In this document: piece by piece, positions 1-10,215 of the stretch | Position numbering within the stretch: position 1 is the stretch's first letter | Layout of the letters: each line of letters opens with the position of its first letter | From: Palsa-739 sp036512155 | GTDB taxonomy: Bacteria > Actinomycetota > Thermoleophilia > Gaiellales > Gaiellaceae | Assembly (NCBI GenBank): GCA_036512155.1 | Contig: DATCBD010000036.1 | Span: 1 to 64,000, forward strand | Reading direction: 5' to 3' | Length of the DNA stretch: 64,000 bases | Translations under genes and position numbers: made by a program | The notes under the pieces: generated by a model | Databases searched by the model: none | What the model saw: the letters and a program-made list of their open reading frames with translations, nothing else | What the model was told of the DNA's origin: nothing

Positions 1-28
1 AGATTCTCGAATCAGTCGAGCTTTCGCT

Positions 29-40
29 GAACTCGCGTTA
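29..40 (+). promoter_or_regulatory. Candidate LexA (SOS) box upstream of recA
   Basis: GAAC at 29-32 and GTTA at 37-40, separated by four bases, match seven of the eight fixed letters of the Gram-positive/actinobacterial LexA operator GAAC-N4-GTTC. It lies 25 bases before the recA start, where an operator would work. Inference from position and motif only. Confidence 0.5.
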
Positions 41-65
41 GCTGAATTGCAATAGGAGGGTAACC

Positions 66-1184
<1,119 letters not shown>

Positions 1185-1727
1185 GTGGCCACCGTCACGG
1201 CGCTCCGGGAGCGTCCGCGCGGCTGCGTGGACGTCGAGCTCGACGGCGTGCCGTGGCGCACGCTCCCGGCCGACGCGGTCGTGCGCAGCGGACTGCTCGT
1301 CGGCCGCGCGCTCGATCGCACGGCGGCTCGGACACTCGCGCGTGAGCTGCGTCGGTCGAGCGCCCTCACACGGGCCACGCGGGCGCTCACGCATCGCGAC
1401 CGGTCGCAGGCGGCCGTCCGGCACCGGCTCACGGCCGCCGGCATCCCCGGGCAGGCCGCGGACGATGCGATCGCGACCCTGGAGCGGAGCGGGATCCTCG
1501 ACGATGCCCGGGCGGCGGCGACCCGGGCGCAAGGGCTCGCCGGCCGCGGATACGGAGACGCGGCGGTGCGGTTGACGCTCGAGGGGGAGGGATTCGCCGG
1601 AGAGGCGCTCGAAGCGGCGATCGGAGGCCTCATGCCCGAGCACGAGCGGGCTGGAGCGTTCCTGGCCGCCGGCCGCTCGCAGCGCTGGCTGGCTGCGCGG
1701 GGCTTCGAAGTTGCGTCCGACACGTGA
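1185..1727 (+). CDS. recX: Regulatory protein RecX
   Basis: RecX binds RecA filaments and limits recombinase activity. The 180-residue product has the family's helical repeats in the second half (RDRSQAAVRHRL near residue 67, then repeats around LERSGILDDARAA). The first 55 residues are a more variable N-terminal part. GTG at 1185 directly abuts the recA TAG (zero spacing), the usual recA-recX coupling. No clear Shine-Dalgarno is seen, so translation probably depends on ribosomes finishing recA. Confidence 0.9.
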   Translation: MATVTALRERPRGCVDVELDGVPWRTLPADAVVRSGLLVGRALDRTAARTLARELRRSSALTRATRALTHRDRSQAAVRHRLTAAGIPGQAADDAIATLERSGILDDARAAATRAQGLAGRGYGDAAVRLTLEGEGFAGEALEAAIGGLMPEHERAGAFLAAGRSQRWLAARGFEVASDT

Positions 1728-1981
1728 TCGGCGCTACGATCCCTCCACGTTCCATCTGACGTTTTTCCTGCATACGGGCTTTTTCCGAAACGCATCCCAC
1801 GCTGTGAGAATCGACTTCGCAACCGACTCGAACGACCGGAGGCTGCCGCAGAGGTAGGGCGGCGCACGGTGGCGCGCACGGACGTGGGCGCCGACAGCTG
1901 AGCGACTTCGGGGACACCCCGTCTGCCGGTGACCGGCGGATGGCGCGGACAACTCATCTCCACCTGAGCGAGGAGCAGCCC
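1728..1981. other. recX-rny intergenic region
   Basis: 254 bases without a credible gene. It contains short GC hairpins, for example CGGGG/CCCCG around 1909-1921, and a TACGAT hexamer at 1734-1739. It presumably holds the rny promoter and leader. I could not assign a promoter with confidence. Confidence 0.4.
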
Positions 1982-3592
1982 GTGCTGATCGCGATCGGAG
2001 TCGCCGCCGGAATCGTCGGAGGAGCGATCCTCGCGCTGGTCGCGGTGCAGGTATTCGGCGTCACCGGTGTCGGCAAGGCCCGTCGCGTTCGGCGGCAGAT
2101 CGTCGAGGACGCCGAGCGCGAAGCGGAGGCCGTTCGCCGCGAAGCGCAGATCGAGGCGCGCGAGCAGGCGGTCAAACTGCGGGCGGAGATCGACGCGGAG
2201 CTCGCCGACCGCCGTCAGGCGGTCGTGAAGGTCGAGGAGCGCGTCCTCGCGAAGGAGGAGGACGTCGAGCGACGGCTCCTCGAGGTGTCCCGCCGGGACC
2301 AGGGCGTCGCGGATCGCGAAACGCATCTGCGTGCGCTCCAGGACGAGCTGAAGGAGGCGAACCGCGCGCAACAGGCCGCCCTCGAGCGGGTCTCCGGCCT
2401 GACGCAGCAAGAGGCGAAGGCGCAGATGCTCCAGCGTGGGGAGGAGCTCGTTCGCCATGATCTCGCGCGGCGTGTGCGAATGCTCGAGGAGGAGGCGCGC
2501 GCGGAGTCGAAGCGGCGTGCGCGCAACCTCGTCGCCGACGCGCTGCAGCGCGTGGCGGCAAGCCATGCGGCCGAAACGACCGTCACCGTCGTGGAGCTTC
2601 CATCCGACGACATGAAGGGCAGGATCATCGGCCGCGAGGGCCGGAACATCCGCGCGCTGGAGCACCTCACCGGCGTCGACTTCATCATCGACGACACGCC
2701 GCACGCAGTCGTCCTCTCGTCGTTCGACGGACTGCGTCGCGAAGTTGCGCGGCTGACGCTGACGAAGCTCATCGAGGACGGCCGCATCCACCCGGCCCGC
2801 ATCGAGGAGACGTACTACCAGTCGAAGGCCGAACTCGAGGAGATCGTCCGGCAGGCCGGCGAGCAGGCCGTGTTCGAGGCCAACTGCGGGCCGTTCCACG
2901 AGGAGCTGCAGAAGATCCTCGGCCGGCTCCGCTTCCGGACGAGCTACGGACAGAACGTCCTCAAGCACACGCTCGAGGTCGTCCACCTCACGGGGATCAT
3001 GGCGACCGAGCTCGGCGCGAGCGTGCGCACCGCGAAGCGCGCGGCGATGCTGCACGACCTCGGCAAGGCGATGAGCCACGAGATGGAGGGATCGCACGCG
3101 CTCATCTCCGCGCAGCTCGCGCGCCGGTACGGAGAGCAGCAGGGCGTCGTGCACGCAATCGAGGCGCACCATTACGAGGTACAGCCGCAGACGGTCGAGG
3201 CCGTCCTCGTGATCGCGGCGGATGCTATCTCCGCATCGCGTCCAGGCGCACGAGGAGAGAGCCTGGAGCACTACATCAAGCGCCTCGAGTCGCTCGAGGA
3301 GCTGGCAGCCGCGAAGCCGGGGGTCGAGAAGGTCTACGCGCTCCAGGCCGGTCGTGAGATCCGTGTCATCGTCGCCCCGGGCGACGTGAGCGACGAGGAG
3401 GCGGCCCTGCTCTCGCACGAGATCGCGCGCGAGATCGAGGATCAGCTCGAGTATCCCGGCCAGGTGAAGGTGACCGTGATCCGCGAGAGCCGCGCCGTCG
3501 ATGTCGCACGCAACCACGGAGGGCAGAACGGCGTGTTGGACGAGCTGGGCCTGGCGGACTCGGAGGAGCGCCAGGGCGCTGACGTCGCGTAG
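1982..3592 (+). CDS. rny: Ribonuclease Y
   Basis: RNase Y is a membrane-anchored endoribonuclease that starts mRNA decay. Domains in order: an N-terminal membrane helix (VLIAIGVAAGIVGGAILALV), a long coiled coil to about residue 180, a KH domain containing GRIIGREGRNIR, and an HD domain with the metal-binding HD in MLHDLGKAM. I chose GTG 1982 because AGGAG lies 6 nt upstream (1971-1975), and the protein then opens with its membrane helix as the family does. An in-frame ATG at 1940 would add 14 polar residues and lacks a Shine-Dalgarno. Product 536 residues, close to the usual 520. Confidence 0.93.
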   Translation: MLIAIGVAAGIVGGAILALVAVQVFGVTGVGKARRVRRQIVEDAEREAEAVRREAQIEAREQAVKLRAEIDAELADRRQAVVKVEERVLAKEEDVERRLLEVSRRDQGVADRETHLRALQDELKEANRAQQAALERVSGLTQQEAKAQMLQRGEELVRHDLARRVRMLEEEARAESKRRARNLVADALQRVAASHAAETTVTVVELPSDDMKGRIIGREGRNIRALEHLTGVDFIIDDTPHAVVLSSFDGLRREVARLTLTKLIEDGRIHPARIEETYYQSKAELEEIVRQAGEQAVFEANCGPFHEELQKILGRLRFRTSYGQNVLKHTLEVVHLTGIMATELGASVRTAKRAAMLHDLGKAMSHEMEGSHALISAQLARRYGEQQGVVHAIEAHHYEVQPQTVEAVLVIAADAISASRPGARGESLEHYIKRLESLEELAAAKPGVEKVYALQAGREIRVIVAPGDVSDEEAALLSHEIAREIEDQLEYPGQVKVTVIRESRAVDVARNHGGQNGVLDELGLADSEERQGADVA

Positions 3593-3612
3593 TCGCGGCC
3601 GTACGAGCTGCT

Positions 3613-4383
3613 TCAGCCGGCGGCCTCGGCCTTGCGCAGGCCGCGCATGGCCCACCACGCGAAGAGCACCGCCAGCCCGAACGCTGCACCGTACGCGGCC
3701 GCGACCTGCGCCGGCGAGCCGGCGACGAAGCTGCGCCCGGCCTCGAGCACGCGCGTGAGCGGATTGACGAGTGCGACGCCGTGGATCCAACCGGTGAGCA
3801 GGTTCAACGGGACGTACACGGGTGCGAAGAAGAGAACGAGGAACACGGGCATCTGCATGACCGGCCCGGCCTGCATCGTCCGCAACCGCATCGCAACGCC
3901 GCACGCCCACAGGACCGCTGCAGAGTTGACGATCGCTGCGAGGACGTACAGCGCAGGGAGGTCGATGCCGCTCCCGCCGACCTTCATACCGACGGCGAAC
4001 GCGATCACGGTGAGGAAGATGGCGGTGACGAGCCAACGGCACAGTGCGGCGACCGCGTATCCGATCACGATGCCCGTGCGATGCGGCGCCGCCAGCAGCA
4101 GGCGCCGGGCGAACCCGGTCTCGAAGTCGCGGGCGATCCCGAATCCCGTGAAGACGCCGCCGAACGCCGCCGACTGCAGCAGGACGAAGACGAACTGGAA
4201 CGCCGTGTAGCCCTGGGCGTAGTGGAATCCGGGGACGTTGTGGATCCGCGACAGTCCACCGACGAACGCGGTAAAGAAGAACAGCGGGAACGCGAGCTGC
4301 GGGATGACGAGAGACGGGTTCGTGAACACGTTGTGCAGCGTGCGCCAGGCGACGCCCTGCGCGACCGACAGATTCCGCTTCAT
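3613..4383 (-). CDS. ABC-2 type exporter permease (second subunit)
   Basis: Inner-membrane permease of a DrrAB-type ABC exporter, 256 residues with six predicted membrane segments and the ABC2_membrane layout. The ATG at 4383 overlaps the stop of the preceding permease by 4 nt (ATGA), so the two are translationally coupled. It ends 20 nt from rny, tail to tail. Family members export drugs, lipids or polysaccharide precursors; nothing here identifies the substrate. It probably pairs with the 4380-5153 product to form the channel. Confidence 0.85.
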   Translation of the reverse strand: MKRNLSVAQGVAWRTLHNVFTNPSLVIPQLAFPLFFFTAFVGGLSRIHNVPGFHYAQGYTAFQFVFVLLQSAAFGGVFTGFGIARDFETGFARRLLLAAPHRTGIVIGYAVAALCRWLVTAIFLTVIAFAVGMKVGGSGIDLPALYVLAAIVNSAAVLWACGVAMRLRTMQAGPVMQMPVFLVLFFAPVYVPLNLLTGWIHGVALVNPLTRVLEAGRSFVAGSPAQVAAAYGAAFGLAVLFAWWAMRGLRKAEAAG

Positions 4384-5153
4384 CGTGCGAGCCTCCGCGG
4401 CAGCGTGTACGAAGCGAGCGAGAGCCCGATGATCGCCACGAGTGTGACGATGCCGAACCCGAGGAGGAGAGCCTCGCCGTCCCAGCCGGTGATGATGAGG
4501 CTGCGGACGCACTCGAGCAGATAGGACACCGGGTTGGCGGTCGCTGCGTAGCGGAACCAGGTTGTCGAGATGAGGTTGCGCGGGATGTTCATCGACGAGA
4601 TGAACAGGAAGACGAAGAAGACGGGGAAGAGGCTCTGCACCGCCTCCGGCGACCCGGTGCGCAGCGCGGCCCACGCGCCGATGCTCCCGAACGCGAGCGC
4701 GATCATCGCGGCGAAGACGAGGAGCACGGCGACGCCGCCGATTCCCGCCGCTGGCCGCACGCCCACGACGACGCCGACGAGGAGGTAGAAGCACGCCTGG
4801 ATCACGCCGAGCGTGACCACTCCGCCGAGTTGGCCGGCGAGGAGCGCCGCCCCGCGTAGCGGCGTGAGGGACAGCCGGCTGAGGAATCCCGTCTCGACGT
4901 CGCGCGCGAGGTCGGTTCCGGCGTTCATCGTCGCGAAGAGCGCTCCCTGGATGAACGGGACCGCGAGCGCAAACGCGACGAACGACTTCGTCGGGAAGCC
5001 GGGCAGGTGCGTCTCGGCGCGCAAGCCGCCGGAGTTGACGGCGAGGAGCAACATGGGGAAGAGGAGCGGGAAAACGATTGCAGCCGGCTGCCGTGCGGTG
5101 TGCACGATCGAGCGCTGCGCGAGCAGCAGGACCTGGTCGGCCATCGTCCTCAT
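4380..5153 (-). CDS. ABC-2 type exporter permease (first subunit)
   Basis: A 257-residue polytopic membrane protein of the ABC-2/DrrB type. It has an N-terminal cytoplasmic stretch, six hydrophobic segments and the family pattern around NAGTDLARDVETGFLSRL, the coupling region. It overlaps both neighbours by 4 nt, with the ATPase upstream and the second permease downstream. The three genes encode one transporter (one ATPase, two different permeases). Confidence 0.86.
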   Translation of the reverse strand: MRTMADQVLLLAQRSIVHTARQPAAIVFPLLFPMLLLAVNSGGLRAETHLPGFPTKSFVAFALAVPFIQGALFATMNAGTDLARDVETGFLSRLSLTPLRGAALLAGQLGGVVTLGVIQACFYLLVGVVVGVRPAAGIGGVAVLLVFAAMIALAFGSIGAWAALRTGSPEAVQSLFPVFFVFLFISSMNIPRNLISTTWFRYAATANPVSYLLECVRSLIITGWDGEALLLGFGIVTLVAIIGLSLASYTLPRRLAR

Positions 5154-6121
5154 TCAGGCTCGGATGCGTCGCCGCCGTGGCCCTCGAGCGAGCGGCCCGT
5201 CTTCGCGAGGAAGACGTCGTCGAGGCTCGGCTGGTGCAGCTCGAGGTTCGCGACGCTGCACCCCTTCGCGTCGAGCGCTCGCACGACGTCGGCCAACCCG
5301 GCCTCGCCCGCGTCGAGGCGCACGGCGACCCCGCGGGACGAGGGGACAAGGGTGCCGAAGCGCTCGAGGACCTCGGTCAGCTCGGCGCGGCCGTCGGGGC
5401 CGGACGCCGTCGCCTCGACCGTCGGACGGCCGATCTCCGCCTTCAGAGCGTCCGGCGTGCCCTCGGCGACGATGTGCCCGTGGTCGATGATCCCGACGCG
5501 GTCGGCGAGCACGTCGGCCTCCTCGAGGTACTGCGTCGTGAGGAAGACCGTGACGCCGTCCTCGCGCGCGAGCCGTCCGACCTCGCTCCAGAGTGCAGTG
5601 CGGCTCTGAACGTCCAGGCCGGTGGTCGGCTCGTCGAGGAACAGTATCCGGGGTCTGTGGACGAGCGCCATCGCGAGGTCGAGACGGCGCTTCATCCCGC
5701 CGGAATAGCCGCGCACCTTGCGGTCGGCGGCCTCGGTCAGGCCGACGCGCTCGAGCAGCTCATCTGCGCGCGCGGCGCGCTCGTTGCGCGGCAACGCCTG
5801 GAGAGCCGCCTGCAGACGCAGATGCTCGCGGCCGGTCATCAGCCCGTCCAGCGCTGCCTCCTGAAGCGCGGCGCCAATGCGCGAGCGCACCTGCGGGCCT
5901 TCGTGGACGACGTCGTAGCCACCGACGCGCGCCGTGCCCGCCGTGGGCGGCAGCAGCGTCGTCAGCATGAGCACCGTCGTCGACTTGCCGGCGCCGTTCG
6001 GGCCGAGGAAGCCGTAGATCTCTCCGGCCTCCACGTGCAGGTCGATCCCGTCGACGGCGCGAGGCCCCTTTTTGAACTCGCGGACCAGCTTCTCCGCCTC
6101 GATCGTGTTCGGATGGTCCAC
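5150..6121 (-). CDS. ABC exporter ATP-binding protein, DrrA-like
   Basis: ATPase of the exporter, 323 residues. Walker A GPNGAGKST, signature YSGGMKRRLDLAMAL, Walker B ILFLDEPTTGLD and the H-loop in FLTTQYLEEAD are all present. The roughly 90 residues after the ATPase core match the DrrA C-terminal extension. The GTG start at 6121 has no Shine-Dalgarno but lies 6 nt from a TAGGCT -10 box, so the mRNA is probably leaderless. First gene of the exporter operon. Confidence 0.93.
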   Translation of the reverse strand: MDHPNTIEAEKLVREFKKGPRAVDGIDLHVEAGEIYGFLGPNGAGKSTTVLMLTTLLPPTAGTARVGGYDVVHEGPQVRSRIGAALQEAALDGLMTGREHLRLQAALQALPRNERAARADELLERVGLTEAADRKVRGYSGGMKRRLDLAMALVHRPRILFLDEPTTGLDVQSRTALWSEVGRLAREDGVTVFLTTQYLEEADVLADRVGIIDHGHIVAEGTPDALKAEIGRPTVEATASGPDGRAELTEVLERFGTLVPSSRGVAVRLDAGEAGLADVVRALDAKGCSVANLELHQPSLDDVFLAKTGRSLEGHGGDASEPE

Positions 6122-6127
6122 CGGCCC

Positions 6128-6133
6128 AGCCTA
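6128..6133 (-). promoter_or_regulatory. TAGGCT -10 box, leaderless start of ABC exporter operon
   Basis: TAGGCT ends 6 nt before the GTG at 6121. Its TAG is also the stop codon of the gene upstream (6131-7000). The distance implies a transcript starting at or near the start codon. Confidence 0.55.
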
Positions 6134-7000
6134 GCCAGCTCGTGCATACGTGACGCAGGCACTCACCGCTCCGGCTAGACCGGTGGCGACGGCGATCACC
6201 ACGGCCACACGCATCGCAGTGCCGGGCAGCGGCGCCAGCACGAGCGCGTGGAGAAACACTGCGCCTTTGCTCAGCCCGACTGCGAGGCCGAGGACGCTGA
6301 GCCACAACGCGCTCGGCAGCCGCGCGACCGGCGGCCCCCAACGCAGGACGCCGATGCCGGCGGCGGCGAAGAAGAGCTCGTCGACGCCGGCGATCCACGT
6401 TCCGGGGTCGGCATACGCGCTGAGCGCGAACCCGGCGGCGACGACGATCGCGGCCGATGATGAGAGCAAACCGAGCGCTGTCGAGCGGCGGACGGCGGCC
6501 CCAGCCGCTGCGATCGCCGCGAGGAGGACGAGCCAGGGCCACAGCGCCGGTCGCGGCAACCTCTGCGTTTCACCCGCGATCGCTCCCCGCCGACCGTCCA
6601 CCGCGATGGGGACGCGCCACTGCCGGCGGCTCGTGCGTACGTCGTGCCACACGACGGAGCGGCCCTTCGAGCGGAGCATCCAACCCGTGTGCGCGGTCCC
6701 GCGTGGGACGAGCCCGGTCGCGGCGGCGGTCGGCGAATCCGTGTTGACGACGACGCCAGAATCGCTCACGCGCACGAACGCCTCGCCGAGGTAGCCGTAG
6801 ACGACGACGGTTGCGTCGCGTTGGACGCTGAGATGGAGCGCGCGATCGCTCAGATAGACACCGATGGTGAACGGCCCCGCGGGGCGGTGCGTGATGCGGG
6901 GGCGGTAGTCGACGGCGACCGTGCCGGTCCGCAAGTGCGCTCCGGCTGTCGCAGGCAGGACGAGCGCGACAGCGGCGGCGACGGCGACGGCGCGTTTCAC
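6131..7000 (-). CDS. Exported membrane protein of unknown function
   Basis: I do not recognise a family. The 289-residue product has a signal peptide (cleavage likely after ATAGA), an extracytoplasmic beta-rich part of about 125 residues, then five hydrophobic segments to the C-terminus. The outside-domain-plus-bundle layout recalls copper-resistance or CopC/D-like and YcnI-type envelope proteins, but no metal ligands are evident. GTG 7000 is chosen because it puts the signal peptide at the N-terminus. It lies 2 nt after the DMT-transporter gene, so the two are probably co-transcribed. Confidence 0.7.
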   Translation of the reverse strand: MKRAVAVAAAVALVLPATAGAHLRTGTVAVDYRPRITHRPAGPFTIGVYLSDRALHLSVQRDATVVVYGYLGEAFVRVSDSGVVVNTDSPTAAATGLVPRGTAHTGWMLRSKGRSVVWHDVRTSRRQWRVPIAVDGRRGAIAGETQRLPRPALWPWLVLLAAIAAAGAAVRRSTALGLLSSSAAIVVAAGFALSAYADPGTWIAGVDELFFAAAGIGVLRWGPPVARLPSALWLSVLGLAVGLSKGAVFLHALVLAPLPGTAMRVAVVIAVATGLAGAVSACVTYARAG

Positions 7001-7002
7001 GG

Positions 7003-7830
7003 CTACCCGCGGCTGCGCCGCGCGAGGAGGATGGCGCCGGCGGTGACGGCGACGAAGGCGAGCACCCGGACGACGCCGAGCGCACCGGTCGGCACCGGCT
7101 CTCCCAGCACGACCGTCCCGGCGGCGATCGGCAATGCGTTCGTCAGCAGCGTCGCAAGCCCGGCGACGGTGAGCGCACCGCCGTGCCGGTAGCCGAGCTG
7201 AAGGAGGGCGGTGCCGAGCGCGTACCCGGCGACCACGGTGATCCCGAAAGCGGCGCGGGCGCCGCCCTGCGTCGCGACCTTCACCGAGAGGTCGCCGATG
7301 GAGAAGAAGAGCCCCCCGGCGATGCCCTCGGAGACAGCGAGCCCGCCGAACCTGCGGCCGACGGCCACCACGATGACCGCCGCGGCAGCGGTCGCTGCAA
7401 GCCACAGCTCGACCTCCAGTGCCGAGCCGCCGCCGCCCTCGCCGCTCCCGCCCGCGAGGGAGACCGCGAGCGCGATCAGCCCGACGATGGAGACGACGAC
7501 GCCGACGACCTCGTGCCGCGGAAGCAACCTACCGCTCACCCGTGCCGAGACGAAGGCGAGGATGCCGATTCCGCCGGCGGCGAGGCTCTGCACGAGGGTC
7601 AGGGGCGCAAGCGCGAGTGCGACGACGTAGAGGGTGAAGCCCGTGCTCTCGAGCGCGAAGCCGCGAAGCCAGTCGCGATTGGTGATCACGACTCGCACCG
7701 CCTGCACAGGCCGCCGCGGGGAGAAGTCCGGAAGGGCCTTCACCGCGTCGTGCTCGCGGAGGTAGGCAACGTTCGTCAGCGTGGTCGCCGCGAGCGCCAG
7801 TGCGACCGCGACGGCGGTTTGGGCGCTCAT
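7003..7830 (-). CDS. DMT-superfamily (EamA-like) transporter
   Basis: A 275-residue membrane protein with about nine to ten hydrophobic helices in two related halves, as in drug/metabolite transporters. The end of the second half (GEPVPTGALGVVRVLAFVAVTAGAILL) is typical of EamA proteins. Substrate unknown. It is divergent from miaB across a 20-nt gap and followed 2 nt later by the exported membrane protein. Confidence 0.7.
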   Translation of the reverse strand: MSAQTAVAVALALAATTLTNVAYLREHDAVKALPDFSPRRPVQAVRVVITNRDWLRGFALESTGFTLYVVALALAPLTLVQSLAAGGIGILAFVSARVSGRLLPRHEVVGVVVSIVGLIALAVSLAGGSGEGGGGSALEVELWLAATAAAAVIVVAVGRRFGGLAVSEGIAGGLFFSIGDLSVKVATQGGARAAFGITVVAGYALGTALLQLGYRHGGALTVAGLATLLTNALPIAAGTVVLGEPVPTGALGVVRVLAFVAVTAGAILLARRSRG

Positions 7831-7838
7831 GGCCCGGC

Positions 7839-7844
7839 TACCCT
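7839..7844 (+). promoter_or_regulatory. TACCCT -10 box, leaderless start of miaB
   Basis: TACCCT ends 6 nt before GTG 7851. No Shine-Dalgarno precedes that codon, which supports a leaderless transcript. Confidence 0.5.
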
Positions 7845-7850
7845 ACGCGG

Positions 7851-9167
7851 GTGCGCCGGTACCACGTCACCACCTTCGGCTGCCAGATGAACGCTCACGA
7901 CTCCGAGCGCATCAAGGGCATGCTCGAAGAGCTCGGGCTCGGCGAGGCGGCGGCTCCGGAGGACGCGGACGTCGTCGTCTTCAACACCTGCACGATCCGG
8001 GAGAAGCCGGACACGAAGCTCGCCGCGTATCTCGGTGACGCGGGCGCGCGAAAGCGCGAGCGTCCGGACACCGTGATCGCCGTCGGCGGCTGCTACGCCG
8101 AGGCGCAGCAGGAGCGCATCTTCTCGCTCTATCCGCAGGTCGACGTCGCGTTCGGGCCGGGGACGATCGCGCATCTCGGGGAGTGGCTCGGCGCAGGAGG
8201 CTTCGGCGTCGCGCGTGGTGCGTGGGGGACCGGGGAGGAGCGGGTGTTCGCCGCGACGCTGCCGATGCACCGCGAGCGGACGTTCCAGGCCTGGGTCCAG
8301 ATCTCGATGGGCTGCAACTCGGTGTGCTCGTACTGCATCGTTCCGGCCGTGCGCGGCCGCGAGGTTTCGAGACGGCCGGGCGAGGTCCTCGCCGAGATCG
8401 AGTCGCTCGCGACAGCGGGTGTGCGCGAGGTGACGCTGCTCGGCCAGAACGTCAACTCGTACGGGCGCGACCTCGGCACCGATTTCGCGCAGCTGCTGCG
8501 CGCCGTGGACGCCGTCGACGGCATCGAGCGCATCCGGTTCACGAGCCCGCACCCGAAGGACTTCCGCGCGAACGTCATCGAGGCGATGGCGGAGTGCGCT
8601 GCGGTGTGCGAGCACGCGCATCTTCCGCTCCAGTCGGGCTCGACCCGTGTGCTCAAGGCGATGCGCCGCACGTACTCACGTGAGCGCTATCTCGCTCTGG
8701 TGGGCGAGATGCGCGCCGCCATCCCCGATCTCGCATTGTCGACCGACCTGATCGTCGGGTTCCCGGGCGAGACGGAGGCGGACTTCTGCGAGACGCTAAC
8801 GGCGGTCGAGGAGGTCGGGTTTGACAGCGCGTTCACGTTCGTCTACTCGCCGCGCGCCGGCACCGAGGCGGCGGCGCGCACGGACCAGGTTCCCGACGAC
8901 GTGAAGCGCGACCGGATCGAGCGGCTCGTCGAGGTCGTGCAGCGCGTCGCAACCGAGCGCAATGCGACCCGGGTCGGAAACGTCGAAGAAGTGCTCGTCG
9001 AAGGGCCGAGCCGAACCGACCCGAGCTTCTTGCGGGGACGCACGCGCCGCAACATGGCGGTGAACTTCAGGGGCGACGCTCCTCCCGGCGATCTCGTGAA
9101 CGTGCGGATCGAGCGTGCGACGTCGCAGACGCTCGGCGGCGCGCAGCTCGCCGTCGTTTCGGCCTAG
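7851..9167 (+). CDS. miaB: tRNA-2-methylthio-N6-dimethylallyladenosine synthase MiaB
   Basis: MiaB is a radical-SAM methylthiotransferase that adds the 2-methylthio group to i6A37 of tRNAs reading UNN codons. The 438-residue product has the UPF0004 domain with Cys11, Cys47 and Cys81 (auxiliary Fe-S cluster), the radical-SAM motif at Cys155, Cys159 and Cys162, and a C-terminal TRAM domain. GTG 7851 places RRYHVTTFGCQMN at the normal N-terminus. A longer frame from 7800 would overlap the divergent transporter and its promoter. miaA, which makes the substrate, lies nearby at 10216. Confidence 0.95.
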   Translation: MRRYHVTTFGCQMNAHDSERIKGMLEELGLGEAAAPEDADVVVFNTCTIREKPDTKLAAYLGDAGARKRERPDTVIAVGGCYAEAQQERIFSLYPQVDVAFGPGTIAHLGEWLGAGGFGVARGAWGTGEERVFAATLPMHRERTFQAWVQISMGCNSVCSYCIVPAVRGREVSRRPGEVLAEIESLATAGVREVTLLGQNVNSYGRDLGTDFAQLLRAVDAVDGIERIRFTSPHPKDFRANVIEAMAECAAVCEHAHLPLQSGSTRVLKAMRRTYSRERYLALVGEMRAAIPDLALSTDLIVGFPGETEADFCETLTAVEEVGFDSAFTFVYSPRAGTEAAARTDQVPDDVKRDRIERLVEVVQRVATERNATRVGNVEEVLVEGPSRTDPSFLRGRTRRNMAVNFRGDAPPGDLVNVRIERATSQTLGGAQLAVVSA

Positions 9168-9194
9168 GCGTCGCTTGCGATGCCGACCAGAAGA

Positions 9195-9221
9195 GGCCGT
9201 GCCGGCTTGGCCGGCGCGGCC
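9195..9221. terminator. GC-rich hairpin between convergent genes
   Basis: Twelve-base arms 9195-9206 and 9210-9221 pair fully with one G-T wobble around a TTG loop. It lies between the miaB stop and the convergent YbhN-like gene. There is no T tract, so it would act as a bidirectional, non-canonical stop or mRNA 3' end. Confidence 0.55.
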
Positions 9222-9223
9222 GC

Positions 9224-10132
9224 TTAGGCCTCGGCGGCGCGCAGGCTGCGCATTCCCACCATGGCGGGAACGACCGGTAGCCAGAAGTTGAAGATGCGAT
9301 ACGTGAAGACGGCAAGGACGGCTGCCGCGAGCGGCACGCCGGTCCACGAGAGCGCGAACGGCAGCAGCGCCTCCACTGCGCCGGCGCCGCCGAGCGGCAG
9401 CGTCCGCCGCGTGAGCGCGTAGCCGGTCGCGTAGCCGAGCAGCAGGAGCTCCACGTTGGGAGCGCCGTGCGCGAATGCATGCAGGCACGCCCACAGGCAC
9501 GCCATTTCCCCGAACCAGTACACGGCCGCGCCGAGCGGGCCGGCGAGGTGCCGGCGCGCAAAGAGGCAGCGGAGCACGTGGATCGAGTCGAGCGCCTGCG
9601 CGAGCCCGTCGCGCCAGTACCCCTTGTTGCGGAACCGCTGGCGATGGCCGACCGCCCACAGCGCGGCGGCGAAGCCGAGCGGCACGGTGATCGCCCACGG
9701 GAGCGTCAGGCCCATCGTCGGCGTGTGTGCGCCGCTCGCGAGCAGCTGGATCGACGCGATGCAGGCGGCCGGCGCGAGCAGTGCGTACTCGAGCGCGCCG
9801 AGGCCGAGCACCCGCACGCGCGCCTCACGGTCTGAGATTCCGCTTTGCTTGAACGCGTGCAGATCGAGCGCGAACCCGCCTTGGGTGACGAACGGGCCGA
9901 ATCCGGCGGCGACTGCCGCGGCCGCGCGGCCGTTCCCCATCTTCGGCCCGTCGTCGACGCGCGACACCTCGCGGTACCCGAGCATGTACCCGAGGTACGC
10001 GACGATCTCCGCGCCGAACGCGACGAGGAACCAGATCGGCTGCACGTGCTGCATCCGATCCCAGACCCGCTCGAAGCCGGCGACCTCGCTCAGCGCGAAG
10101 AGGGTCGCCAGCGCGAGGAGCGAGGCGGCCAC
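9224..10132 (-). CDS. YbhN/LPG-synthase-type membrane protein (UPF0104)
   Basis: Integral membrane protein of 302 residues with about eight hydrophobic helices. It resembles the transmembrane half of lysylphosphatidylglycerol synthases (YbhN/UPF0104 family) and lacks the cytoplasmic aminoacyltransferase half. Some relatives are proposed lipid flippases or glycolipid transporters; the role here is unknown. The start is uncertain. GTG 10132 is the first usual codon, but the open frame continues upstream without ATG or GTG. It is divergent from miaA. Confidence 0.7.
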   Translation of the reverse strand: MAASLLALATLFALSEVAGFERVWDRMQHVQPIWFLVAFGAEIVAYLGYMLGYREVSRVDDGPKMGNGRAAAAVAAGFGPFVTQGGFALDLHAFKQSGISDREARVRVLGLGALEYALLAPAACIASIQLLASGAHTPTMGLTLPWAITVPLGFAAALWAVGHRQRFRNKGYWRDGLAQALDSIHVLRCLFARRHLAGPLGAAVYWFGEMACLWACLHAFAHGAPNVELLLLGYATGYALTRRTLPLGGAGAVEALLPFALSWTGVPLAAAVLAVFTYRIFNFWLPVVPAMVGMRSLRAAEA

Positions 10133-10215
10133 GAGGAAGAACGACGACTCCGTCGTCGACCGGTGCAGATGGCTCTTCGGTTCGAAGTTCAGGTAACGCA
10201 GGGGAGAATCCTCCG

